From positions 58,636 through 122,635 of the forward strand of contig CAYJLG010000003.1 in assembly GCA_964371035.1 (NCBI GenBank): a DNA stretch of 64,000 nt. The letters are read 5' to 3'. A model generated the notes under the pieces. The model saw only the letters and a list, made by a program, of their open reading frames with translations. It was not told where the DNA came from and made no database searches. This DNA comes from UBA1535 sp964371035. Lineage in GTDB: Bacteria; Bacillota; Clostridia; Tissierellales; Sedimentibacteraceae. The translations under genes and the position numbers were made by a program. Numbering within the stretch: position 1 is the stretch's first letter; each line of letters starts with the position of its first letter. Shown here one piece after another: positions 47,610 to 56,447 of the stretch.

Positions 47610-48222
47610 CTGTAGATTCCTTTCTTTCTTCGCTCAGTTTTTTTCTTATATATGAGCCGTACTCTTCTTTGTTTCTTCTGAAAAGTTTTTCAAAGGTATG
47701 AAGAATGATTTTTATGTCTAACAAAAAATTAATGTTTTTTACGTACTCTATGTCACTTTTTAGTTGGTTATCCCATGTTAGTATTGTATCTTTGTCTAAT
47801 ACTTGTGGGACTGTGAGTCCGGGTCTTACTGTATGTCTTTGTTTTTCTATGTCAGTATAATAGTTTAAATATTCGACTAAAAGCGGTCTTGGGCCTACTA
47901 TGCTCATATCACCTTTTAGTATATTGAATAGTTCGGGGAGTTCGTCTAAGCTTGTTGATCTTAGGAGTTTACCAAACATTGTTAGTCTTATTTCATCGGC
48001 TAAAAAGTCGCCTCTGTCGTCTTTTTCGTCTGTCATAGTACGAAATTTGTACATTCTAAATATCTTTTCGTCTTTTCCTGGTCTTTCTTGGCAAAAGATG
48101 ATGGGACTTCCTAATTTTATCCGCACTAATATTGCAACTATCAGCATAATTGGACTTAAGAGAATAATTGCAATAAGTGAAATTATGAAGTCAAAGGGTC
48201 TCTTGAAATATTTTTTGTACAT
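47602..48222 (-). CDS. pglC: PglC-like undecaprenyl phosphate sugar-phosphate transferase
   Basis: 206 residues, the small monotopic PGT form. An N-terminal re-entrant membrane helix (about 8-32) with the break SPIM, then the basic RMYKFRTM motif and the Asp-Glu catalytic pair in TSLDELPELFNILKGDMSIVGPRPL. It puts the first sugar phosphate, probably diNAc-bacillosamine, on undecaprenyl phosphate. Confidence 0.92.
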   Translation of the reverse strand: MYKKYFKRPFDFIISLIAIILLSPIMLIVAILVRIKLGSPIIFCQERPGKDEKIFRMYKFRTMTDEKDDRGDFLADEIRLTMFGKLLRSTSLDELPELFNILKGDMSIVGPRPLLVEYLNYYTDIEKQRHTVRPGLTVPQVLDKDTILTWDNQLKSDIEYVKNINFLLDIKIILHTFEKLFRRNKEEYGSYIRKKLSEERKESTDV

Positions 48223-48329
48223 TTCTATTGCTCTACTTTCGGTAACTTATGAAAAAGTATTTTTTCAAATTTTATTACTTTACGAGTTTACCACAATAGT
48301 GGATGAATTTCAAGGGTTTTCAAGAATTA

Positions 48330-49445
48330 TTAATAGACGAATATACCTTTTATAATATCGCATACACTTTTTAGATCGTCACCTGTCATTTTTGTGTCTG
48401 ATGGTAAGCACAAACCATTTTCGAAAAGTTTTTGCGATATTGTTGTGCCGAAATAGTCGTATTGATGGAAATATGGTTGCATGTGCATCGGTTTCCATAC
48501 AGGTCTGCTTTCTATATCATGTTTTTCTAATTCAAGCATTATGTCTATAGGTCTAATTTTGCCTTCTAATGTTATGACCGATAGCCAATAATTTGGGGAG
48601 TTCCATTCGTTTTCTGGCATAAAATTGATGCCTTCCAAATTTGACAGTTCTTTTTTGTAGTAATCATAGATGTATTTTTTCTTTTCTACTCTTTTGTCTA
48701 ATACTTTTAGTTGTCCTCTGCCTATTCCTGCTATTATGTTGCTCATGCGATAGTTGTAACCAAGCTCTTTGTGTTCGTAGTGACGTTCATTTTCTCTTGA
48801 TTGTGTTGACCAAAATCTTGCTTTTTTTATGCTGTCTTCATCATTTGATACGAGCATACCTCCGCCTGATGTCGTTATTATCTTGTTGCCATTGAAAGAA
48901 TATATGCCATATTTACCAAATGTGCCTGTATATCTACCTTTGTATATCGTTCCTAATGATTCTGCTGCGTCTTCTATAAGTATGGCATTGTACTCATCAC
49001 AGATTGATTTGATTTTGTCTATGTCCGCGGATAATCCATAGAGATGCACGAGTATCACAGCTTTTGTGTCTGGATATTTTTCAAATGCTTGTCGTAGTGC
49101 ATTTGGGCACATGTTCCATGTATTTTTATCGCTGTCAATAAATACGGGTGTAGCGCCTTGATAGATAATTGGGTTTGCAGTTGCTGAAAATGTCAGAGAT
49201 TGGCAAAACACGGTATCTCTTTTTCCTACTCCAGCAAGTTTTAATGCTAAATGTATCGCAGCTGTACCTGAAGTTAATGCGGCTGCGTGTTTTATTCCTA
49301 CTTTTTGCGACAACTCTTTTTCAAATCCGTCTACATTGGCACCTAAGGGAGCTATCCAATTTGTGTCAAAAGCTTCTTGTATATATGATTGTTCGTATCC
49401 TTCTTCACTCATATGTGGCGATGAAAGAAATATTCTTTTTTTCAT
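48330..49445 (-). CDS. pglE: PglE-like UDP-4-keto-sugar aminotransferase
   Basis: 371 residues, DegT family. KKRIFLSSPHMSEEGYEQSYI, the helix IAPLGANVDGFEKEL and the PLP lysine in SFNGNKIITTSGGGM are characteristic of PglE/PseC-type enzymes, and the C-terminal RPVWKPMHMQP fits PglE. It aminates the PglF product. First gene of the large glycan operon, AAGGAG start. Confidence 0.9.
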   Translation of the reverse strand: MKKRIFLSSPHMSEEGYEQSYIQEAFDTNWIAPLGANVDGFEKELSQKVGIKHAAALTSGTAAIHLALKLAGVGKRDTVFCQSLTFSATANPIIYQGATPVFIDSDKNTWNMCPNALRQAFEKYPDTKAVILVHLYGLSADIDKIKSICDEYNAILIEDAAESLGTIYKGRYTGTFGKYGIYSFNGNKIITTSGGGMLVSNDEDSIKKARFWSTQSRENERHYEHKELGYNYRMSNIIAGIGRGQLKVLDKRVEKKKYIYDYYKKELSNLEGINFMPENEWNSPNYWLSVITLEGKIRPIDIMLELEKHDIESRPVWKPMHMQPYFHQYDYFGTTISQKLFENGLCLPSDTKMTGDDLKSVCDIIKGIFVY

Positions 49446-49497
49446 AGGTAAAACTCCTTGTATGTTTGCCCTGATTTGTGTAATTCTTCGATTTCTT

Positions 49498-49526
49498 ATT
49501 ATACCTTTTTATTCTATTTTTTACAA
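49498..49526 (-). promoter_or_regulatory. Main promoter of the glycan operon
   Basis: Minus strand TTGTAA, 17 bases, TATAAT, 53 bases before pglE. The genes to 35.6 kb lie on the same strand with small gaps. Confidence 0.65.
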
Positions 49527-49642
49527 CCATATAAATAGTTATTCAGAATAAAAATGAAATGGTACATGAGCATTTCACCTAAAAATAATGTGTTTAATTC
49601 TTCTAATGAAATTTAAGTAAGTGTATTCTTCATAACAACAAA

Positions 49643-49689
49643 ACAGGCTCAAACAAATGACTATAAAAATCATATTATTAAAAGCCTGT
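49643..49689. terminator. Terminator after the second Rpn remnant
   Basis: ACAGGCT/AGCCTGT stem; the loop shares CAAACAAATG with the terminator at 32901-32954. Confidence 0.55.
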
Positions 49690-49708
49690 CCTTATATTTT
49701 TTCTAAAC

Positions 49709-50137
49709 TTAACTATCTGTATCTTGTGATAAGATTTCATTTATCATTTCTTCTGTCATACCGCTCTTTTTCATCTTTTTTATCATTTGTAATGTTCCTT
49801 CTTCAATTCCAATGATTTTGCCTTCCTTGATTCCAGACTCTTTTACTGCATGCAGAGTGAATTGCTCGTTGAACATTGCTTCTTCACGCCTTCTTACTCT
49901 TTCTCTCAAAAGATCATCTTCACTTAAATTATATACAACTTTTACTGCATCTTTTATCATTGTATCTCCTAATTCTTGCATTTCTTCGAGCTCCTCTCTG
50001 TTTTCTATTTTTAAAAACCTTAACCACATTTCTTTTTTGTTTTCTTTATCGATTTTCACGTCTAAAATCAAGCTGAATTTTAGGCATGAAAAATCTTGTA
50101 TATTCCAAACTACAGTAAACACAACCCTTGAAGCCAA
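49709..50137 (-). pseudogene. Rpn-family nuclease remnant, C-terminal part
   Basis: 142 codons. From KIDKENKKEMWLRFLKI on, it follows the Rpn family: EELEEMQELGDTMIKDAVKV, NLSEDDLLRE, then a charged tail. The N-terminal part is out of register: GATTTTAGAC joins directly to the KIDKENKK segment, lacking about 70 bases that the neighbouring fragment at 50436-50545 still has. Nearly the same tail is found at 33013-33351. Confidence 0.75.
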
Positions 50138-50436
50138 CTAAGCATGGGCTGAAAATTGAATCAAGTTCTACATAATATAGGTAATCAAGATCAACTGAGT
50201 ATATGATTTAATTTCTCAGTAGTCTTCAAATATGCAGCAAATAACGAAATCAAGCTATAAATTTAATTTTATCGCGAATTGAGAGACGATTTTTACCATA
50301 TAAAAATCTAAAAAATCGTTATCGCATCTGAGCAGGAAAATTAAATTTATAGCTTGATATTCGCGTCCAAAAGTCTGCTACGAAAAACAAATTAAATCTT
50401 ATACTCGACTTGTCACTTGCACATCCAATTTACGCA
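50138..50436. repeat. Nested inverted-repeat element, copy 2
   Basis: It has the same order of parts as copy 1: an outer 16-bp inverted repeat with one mismatch (50197-50212 with 50391-50406) and a perfect inner 22-bp one (50249-50270 with 50337-50358). The central loop is nearly identical to copy 1. It lies between two pieces of Rpn-type sequence. Confidence 0.85.
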
Positions 50437-50544
50437 TCTTAACCACATTTCTTTTTTGTTCTCTTTATCAATTTTACTTTCTTTCATCTTTCCAAGTTCA
50501 AAAAGCATATCATGAATTTTTCTGTTAAAGTTTCATGTCTAAAA
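50436..50544 (-). pseudogene. Rpn-family nuclease remnant, upstream part
   Basis: Reading leftwards the frame gives ILDFRHETLTEKIHDMLFEL then GKMKESKIDKENKKEMWLR, which is an Rpn-type middle segment, and then runs into the repeat element. The last 13 residues are repeated at the start of the C-terminal part beyond the element. Confidence 0.65.
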
Positions 50545-53500
50545 TCAAGAATCTTTTCCTATGTACTTCTTAGTGAAATCGCTAATTGGCATAGGTTTGT
50601 CGAAATAATATCCTTGACCTTTGTTGCATCCCATCTGCTTTAGGATTTCATATTGCTCTATGCATTCTATACCTTCTGCTACTGAAACTAGATTTTCTAA
50701 TTTTTGGCAAAGTATCAAAACAACTTCTGTCAATGTTCTTGATTTTTCGTTTTGATGTACATGGTCTATCAGTTTCATGTCTATTTTTACTTCATCAAAA
50801 TCAGAAATAACAAATGAAGTTAAGTTTGAATATCCGCTACCGAAGTCATCTAGTGAAATCGAAAATCCTGCTTCTTTAAATCCATGTATAATAGTCATCA
50901 AAACATTTTCGCTGATTGCATTAGTTGTCTCTGTTATTTCTATCAATATCTGAGATCTATCTACACCATATTGGTTGCATAAGTTAGAAAATATTTCTAC
51001 TATTCCCTCTTTAGATATAGTCATCCTAGAACAGTTAACTGCCACAGATTTTATCTGAGAATTACCACTTTCTTTCAATGATTTTAGGTATTGGCAAACT
51101 GTTTCGAATACAAATATATCGAGATTGGAAATTATGCCTTCTTTTTCATAAAATGGAATGAATGTTATAGGCGGTTGGTATGTGCCTTCTGCGCCTACTC
51201 TTCTGATAAGAGCCTCAGCACTAGTAACATTTTTTGTGTTTAAATCTACTTGTGGTTGTAAAAACACTACAAATTTGTTGTTTTTTATTTCCATTTCAAG
51301 GTTTCTAGTGAGTATTTGCTTATATTTTTCACTTCCGCTGTAGTGCAGTTGGTCATCTGCTGAAGTACTATAGTTGTGGTTCCAAGTATAGCCGACAGTT
51401 ACCGAAAAAGCTCTTTCATCATCTAGTTTTCTTTTTAGTGTATCGATTTTACTTTCAAATAAAGCTTCGTTTGAATTTTCGCTAAAAACAATAAATTCAT
51501 CTCCACCTACTCTAAATACTTCATCGCTAAAAATACTTGATAAGATCCTTGCAAGTTTTTTTAGAACTGTATCTCCAAAAAACGTACCATGAGCATCGTT
51601 TATTTCGCCTAGACCTTTTATATCGATATAGACAATACCTAAACTGTCTATATGTTTTAGATTTAAACGCTTTATAGCCTCGTTGTAGCTATGGCGATTT
51701 TTCAGTCCTGTTAACGTATCATAATAGCTTAATCTATTAAGTTTTTGTAAAAACTCTGTTTCGTCTAAAAATGTTGCTATAAATTTTGCTACAGATTGTA
51801 AGGTGTCTTTTTTTACTAAATTACGCATTGGATTGTCTACGCCTACAAACCCTGTAACTTTGTCGCCTGCTGAGATTATCGGACTCATTAAAAGTTTGTC
51901 TATTCCTTGTTCACTCATAAGTTTATGCTCTATTGAATGAATTGATTCTTGTATATCGTCTATACAAAGTAAAAATGTCAACTGTTCTTTACAACTTTCA
52001 AAAAGCAATCCTAATTCGCTAGTAGTTAACATTTGCATGTTGTCTTTGAAGGATTTTATGCCTTTACCGCACCATTCATATGTATTGCTTATAAAATTAC
52101 CACACTCAGAAAGTTCAAATATATAGCTTCGTTCTGCTTCATAGTAATTTAAAACACTTTCTAGCAATTTGTAAATTGAAGATGCCGGCTCTTTTCCTGA
52201 ATGCAACATTCCAACACAATTTGATAGAAATACTTCATCGTCTAATTTTTCTTTGAGTTCTTTTTCAAGAGAAATAATCCTAGATATATCTGTAGCAATT
52301 TCAAGTCGTGCTAACCTACCATCGAATGGAATAAGTTTGTCTTTTAATAAAAAAGTCTTGCCCAACATAGGATTATAGTATGACCACTCATAAAATTCTT
52401 TTTCTGTAAGCAGATGATTTGTACAAAAATCACATGGATTTTCAAGTCCTTGCAAAATATTATAACATTTTTTACCAAACCAAAGTTCTTTAGGTGGGTT
52501 TCCTATCAAATTGATACAAGCTCTGTTTAAATACAATAATTCATACGTATTAGTATCAGAAATATATATAACATCATCTGTACTGTTTAATATATGAGCA
52601 GAATTATTGTTGTGTTGAGCAAGTGAGCTTACTTTTTCACTTAAATGTCTGCCTTGGAGTATAATAGAGATTAATTTGCCTATATATTGCAAACTATTTA
52701 TTTCTTTTTCGCTCCATATTCTCGTTTTTGTACAATCATCTAGACCAATAAAAAATGTCATTAATTCGTCTTTTTTTACTTGCGCATGCACAAATGAAAG
52801 TATGCCTTGGTCATCCATGACTTTATATGCCGAATCATATTGGAGAGTTTCTCTTAAGTCGTTAGAATAAATGATTCCGTTGTGAGCTTTTTCAATGAAT
52901 TCTGCAAGTATTTCTTTAGGAAGCCCTTGCAGATTATTAATTTCACTGCTGATATTTTCTTTACACCATTCGTATGTATTATCATAAGTTTCGCCGTCAT
53001 CAAGAGATTCAAAGATGTAGCTTCTATCTGCATTATATTTCACACATATATGTTTTAGCGCACTGTTTATGGATTCATCGTCGCCATTATGTTCATACAA
53101 AATATTAAATATTGCAGAGATAAGATCATAGTCAAAGTATGAGCTAGCAATTTTATCGGCGTTTTCTATTTTTGTTAGGTTTCGCATAGTGCCGTCGTTT
53201 AGCTCTTCTGTGTAAGTAACATATCTATTTTTTCCTGATAATTTTGCTTGATAAAGTGCTTTATCTGCATTTTGATAAAGTTCATCATAAGTTCGGCCGT
53301 CTTTTGGATATAGAGCTAACCCTACACTTCCTGATACAGAATAGTTGCTAAATTCTCCAAAATATGTTCTATTAAATATTTCTAATAATTTTTCAGCTTT
53401 TTCTTCTAATATAGATTTATCATTTATACTTTCCAAAAAAACAATAAATTCGTCTCCACCTATTCTTGAAATGACATCTGTTCCTCTAAATACGCTGTGA

Positions 53501-54546
53501 AGCACATCTGATATCTCTTTGAGAACTTCATCTCCAAAAAAGTGTCCAAGATTATCGTTTATCGCCTTGAAATTATCTATGTCTATAATAAAAAGTGCGT
53601 GAGTATTATCTTTTAAAACTGTTAATTTTTCTGTGATAATATTTTCTGAACTAACTCTATTGTAACAATTTGTCAATAAATCTTTCTGAGATTGTTCCAT
53701 TAGTTTAGTTTGATCGTGTACGTCTACAATTTTTCCAATTACAAAAATAGGTGTAGCATTTCTATCGTTAATAATTTTACACACAAACCTATAGTAACGA
53801 TATTTTCCTTTGTCATCTAAAAATCTAATGTCACATGGCTCAAATATTCCATAACTAAAATTGTCTACTAATTTTTTATATTTTTCTAAATCCTCTTCAT
53901 GAACTAATTTGTTTTTAATCAAATCGTCTACAAAGAAAAAAGTCTCACTTCCAAATGGAGATGGTTGCAAATATTGTCTCATTTTACCTGTTCTTAAGTT
54001 TATACTAAAAAAACATTCTGATGCAAGTGAGTAAATATCGCTTAACAAATCTCTATTAGGTTCTGAGTCAGAAAAATAATAATTAAATTCCTTGTCTATG
54101 TTATATATTTGAGAAAACATGCTTCTTAAATCACGAACATAACCAACGATAAAATTTTGTTCATCATATTCATCAATTTTGACAAGAGTCACTTCACAAG
54201 GAATATTTTCACCATCTAAAGTTTTATGCATCCAATTAAATACATTTGCTCCTTCTTCATCAGCCTTTTTGAGATTAATTTTTGCCATTTCAAGTGAAGT
54301 TTTTCCATTAGGCTGAAACTGTGGTGAAAATTTATTGAAATTTTCAAGAAATTCTTTTTCGCTCTTTATATTGAAAATTTCTAAAGTATGTTTATTGCAC
54401 ATGATATTTACCATGTCTTCATCCCAAAGATTGACAGCAGAAGGCATTGAATCAAAAATTGCTTTTAAAACGGGTGCAGAAGCAATTTCTTTTTCAATCA
54501 ATTTATAACTTTCTCTATTATCTAAACTATCTTTGTTGATACTCAT
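50545..54546 (-). CDS. Multidomain c-di-GMP protein: PAS, GGDEF, GAF, PAS, GAF, GGDEF, EAL
   Basis: 1333 residues from the ATG at 54546 after AAGGAGG. Two PAS-like domains (about 25-140, 170-285), GGDEF 1 (about 285-445, with intact IGGDEF), a GAF-like domain (about 475-640), a PAS-like one (about 650-760), a second GAF-like domain (about 775-935), GGDEF 2 (about 945-1070, intact VGGDEF) and EAL (about 1085-1330). The EAL domain has EALIRR, NCSRM, IEITETT, LDDFGSGYSNL, VKIDMK, VAEGIE and GQGYYF, all expected for an active phosphodiesterase. The two GAF regions share an NTYEWC motif and look duplicated. No membrane helix is visible, so it is cytoplasmic. Confidence 0.9.
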   Translation of the reverse strand: MSINKDSLDNRESYKLIEKEIASAPVLKAIFDSMPSAVNLWDEDMVNIMCNKHTLEIFNIKSEKEFLENFNKFSPQFQPNGKTSLEMAKINLKKADEEGANVFNWMHKTLDGENIPCEVTLVKIDEYDEQNFIVGYVRDLRSMFSQIYNIDKEFNYYFSDSEPNRDLLSDIYSLASECFFSINLRTGKMRQYLQPSPFGSETFFFVDDLIKNKLVHEEDLEKYKKLVDNFSYGIFEPCDIRFLDDKGKYRYYRFVCKIINDRNATPIFVIGKIVDVHDQTKLMEQSQKDLLTNCYNRVSSENIITEKLTVLKDNTHALFIIDIDNFKAINDNLGHFFGDEVLKEISDVLHSVFRGTDVISRIGGDEFIVFLESINDKSILEEKAEKLLEIFNRTYFGEFSNYSVSGSVGLALYPKDGRTYDELYQNADKALYQAKLSGKNRYVTYTEELNDGTMRNLTKIENADKIASSYFDYDLISAIFNILYEHNGDDESINSALKHICVKYNADRSYIFESLDDGETYDNTYEWCKENISSEINNLQGLPKEILAEFIEKAHNGIIYSNDLRETLQYDSAYKVMDDQGILSFVHAQVKKDELMTFFIGLDDCTKTRIWSEKEINSLQYIGKLISIILQGRHLSEKVSSLAQHNNNSAHILNSTDDVIYISDTNTYELLYLNRACINLIGNPPKELWFGKKCYNILQGLENPCDFCTNHLLTEKEFYEWSYYNPMLGKTFLLKDKLIPFDGRLARLEIATDISRIISLEKELKEKLDDEVFLSNCVGMLHSGKEPASSIYKLLESVLNYYEAERSYIFELSECGNFISNTYEWCGKGIKSFKDNMQMLTTSELGLLFESCKEQLTFLLCIDDIQESIHSIEHKLMSEQGIDKLLMSPIISAGDKVTGFVGVDNPMRNLVKKDTLQSVAKFIATFLDETEFLQKLNRLSYYDTLTGLKNRHSYNEAIKRLNLKHIDSLGIVYIDIKGLGEINDAHGTFFGDTVLKKLARILSSIFSDEVFRVGGDEFIVFSENSNEALFESKIDTLKRKLDDERAFSVTVGYTWNHNYSTSADDQLHYSGSEKYKQILTRNLEMEIKNNKFVVFLQPQVDLNTKNVTSAEALIRRVGAEGTYQPPITFIPFYEKEGIISNLDIFVFETVCQYLKSLKESGNSQIKSVAVNCSRMTISKEGIVEIFSNLCNQYGVDRSQILIEITETTNAISENVLMTIIHGFKEAGFSISLDDFGSGYSNLTSFVISDFDEVKIDMKLIDHVHQNEKSRTLTEVVLILCQKLENLVSVAEGIECIEQYEILKQMGCNKGQGYYFDKPMPISDFTKKYIGKDS

Positions 54547-54605
54547 AACATTCCTCCTTAGTATCACACAATATCGCAAAAAATCAAAAATTTTCTTGCA
54601 ATTGT

Positions 54606-54614
54606 ATTATATCA
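54606..54614 (-). promoter_or_regulatory. Extended -10 promoter of the large GGDEF/EAL gene
   Basis: TGATATAAT on the minus strand, 60 bases before the start. No good -35 is seen. Confidence 0.45.
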
Positions 54615-54656
54615 CATTTTAAATAATAAAAAAAGATTTATCTTGTAAAAAAACAT

Positions 54657-54676
54657 GAATTTTTGAATAAAAATTC
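54657..54676 (-). terminator. Possible terminator of the aro operon
   Basis: Perfect 8-bp but AT-only-core stem GAATTTTT/AAAAATTC with four-base loop, then seven U after three bases on the minus strand. Confidence 0.5.
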
Positions 54677-54725
54677 TCATGATGAATTTTTCCTAATTTT
54701 AAAAAAGTAAATTTACACATTTGCC

Positions 54726-55154
54726 TTAAAGATTTAATAGCAAATCTATGCCATGCAAATATCCTTTAAATCCGAGTCCTTGATAAGTTTTGACTACTAT
54801 AGGTTTAACATATGATACTTGCCTGAAATCTTCACGCTTGCTGACATCTGAAATATGTACTTCTATGCTTGGTATGGCAACAGCTTTCAACGCGTCTGCA
54901 ATTGCTATACTCGTATGCGTATAAGCAGCAGGGTTTATGACAATACCATCTACTTTGTCGTAATAAGCTTTTTGTATAGCATCTACTATCTCACCTTCAT
55001 GATTTGATTGGAAAAATTCTACTTCTATATCTTTTTCTTTGCAATAGTTTGAAATCAAGTTGACTAAATCGTTATAAGTTTCTTTTCCGTATAGCTCTGG
55101 TTCTCTTATTCCTAAAAAATTTATATTTGGACCATTGATAATAAGTATTTTCAT
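54726..55154 (-). CDS. aroQ: 3-dehydroquinate dehydratase, type II
   Basis: 142 residues, typical. KILIINGPNINFLGIREPELYG includes the Arg and Tyr of the active site, NHEGEIVDAIQ the lid region, and VEVHISDVSKREDFR-type residues (EVHISDVSKREDFR) the His-Ser binding site. It dehydrates 3-dehydroquinate to dehydroshikimate. Last gene of the aro operon; 74 bases with two AT-rich hairpin repeats separate it from aroE-aroK. Confidence 0.95.
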   Translation of the reverse strand: MKILIINGPNINFLGIREPELYGKETYNDLVNLISNYCKEKDIEVEFFQSNHEGEIVDAIQKAYYDKVDGIVINPAAYTHTSIAIADALKAVAIPSIEVHISDVSKREDFRQVSYVKPIVVKTYQGLGFKGYLHGIDLLLNL

Positions 55155-55228
55155 TTTAATCCTTTATGACAATCTCTAAAATTTAAAATATAAGTTTTAG
55201 AGATGCCTAAAATTTAAAGTAGTAGTTT

Positions 55229-56443
55229 TTAGAGTTCCTCTCCAAGAACTTTTTCGATTTCGTCATAAACAGTTCCCCAGCCTATATCAGTATTTATAGT
55301 GAAATCACTAAGCTTTTCATATATAGGTTTTCTGACATTATATAGCTCTATCAGATTTTTAGATAAAGGTCTGTCTTCTGTTTCTAAATTTTCTATCGGA
55401 GTGTCTAAATAAATTATAGTGCTGTTTTGTCTTAAAGCTTTTTGATTTTCTTCTCTTAAGACTGCTCCACCACCTGTGGCTATAACACATCCTGTTTTTT
55501 TAGAAAATTCTATGATTATTTCACTTTCAATATCTCTAAACGCTTTTTCTCCGTTTTCGTTTATAATTTGAGCAGGAGTTTTATTTGTTTTGTTTAATAT
55601 TTCTTCATCTGTGTCTACTAATATCAATCCTAGTTTTTTTGATAAATATTTTGCAGTAGTAGTTTTTCCTGCTCCTGGCATACCTATTAGGGCTATGTTT
55701 CTAAACATATTAGTCGCTTTTTTTATGGAATCTTGCAATGGCGATAAGTCATCTAAATCAAAATATAGATTGTGAGCAAACAAGGCTTGTCCTACTAGCA
55801 TTGCCAGGCCTCCTGTGCATGGTATCCCTAATTCTTCACACTGTAAAATTAGATTAGTTTTTAGAGGATTGTAAACTACGTCTATGACTCCACATAATCT
55901 TTTAAATGGAGTGATATCAATTGAATTTTGGCTGTTGTTAGGATACATACCCATCGGAGTAGTATTAATAATTATTTCTGCATCATAATGCAAATATAAA
56001 TTTTCATAATTATTTTCTCCGTTTCGAGAAATTAATATTATTTCTTTTGCTCCTTCTTTTTTCGCTACCCAAGATACAGTTTTGCACGTACCGCCTGTGC
56101 CTAAAACTAGCACTTTTTTATCTTTAAAATCGAGATTAATCTTGTTTGCACAAATCTTAAAACCCATAGCATCAGTATTGTATCCATATAACGTTCCGTT
56201 TCTATTTATGATTGTATTGACTGCACCGATTTCTTTGGCTTCATCAGACAAAACACAATATTTCATCACTTCTTTTTTGTATGGAATAGTCACGTTTATG
56301 CCTTTAAAATCTCGCTTCGTCATAAAGCTATCTAATTCATTTGTTGCAATTGGGCAGATGACATAATCATTATTTCCAAAAAATCCATGTATAGAAAGGG
56401 AATAGCTATGACTAAGCTTTTCCCCTATCAATCCATATTTCAA
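55229..56443 (-). CDS. aroE-aroK: Fused shikimate dehydrogenase / shikimate kinase
   Basis: 404 residues. The start chosen is TTG at 56443, nine bases after AAGGAGG and 4 bases past the pheA stop; the longer frame lacks a site. AroE part (about 1-245): LSHSYSLSIHG, catalytic Lys in NVTIPYKKEV, Asp in NTDAMGF and the NADP loop VLGTGGTCKTV. AroK part (about 247-404): Walker A GMPGAGKTTT, DTDEEI, FRDIESE, TGGGAV and lid arginine in DRPLSK. It carries out two successive steps, dehydroshikimate to shikimate to shikimate 3-phosphate. Confidence 0.93.
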   Translation of the reverse strand: MKYGLIGEKLSHSYSLSIHGFFGNNDYVICPIATNELDSFMTKRDFKGINVTIPYKKEVMKYCVLSDEAKEIGAVNTIINRNGTLYGYNTDAMGFKICANKINLDFKDKKVLVLGTGGTCKTVSWVAKKEGAKEIILISRNGENNYENLYLHYDAEIIINTTPMGMYPNNSQNSIDITPFKRLCGVIDVVYNPLKTNLILQCEELGIPCTGGLAMLVGQALFAHNLYFDLDDLSPLQDSIKKATNMFRNIALIGMPGAGKTTTAKYLSKKLGLILVDTDEEILNKTNKTPAQIINENGEKAFRDIESEIIIEFSKKTGCVIATGGGAVLREENQKALRQNSTIIYLDTPIENLETEDRPLSKNLIELYNVRKPIYEKLSDFTINTDIGWGTVYDEIEKVLGEEL

Positions 56444-56447
56444 CTTG

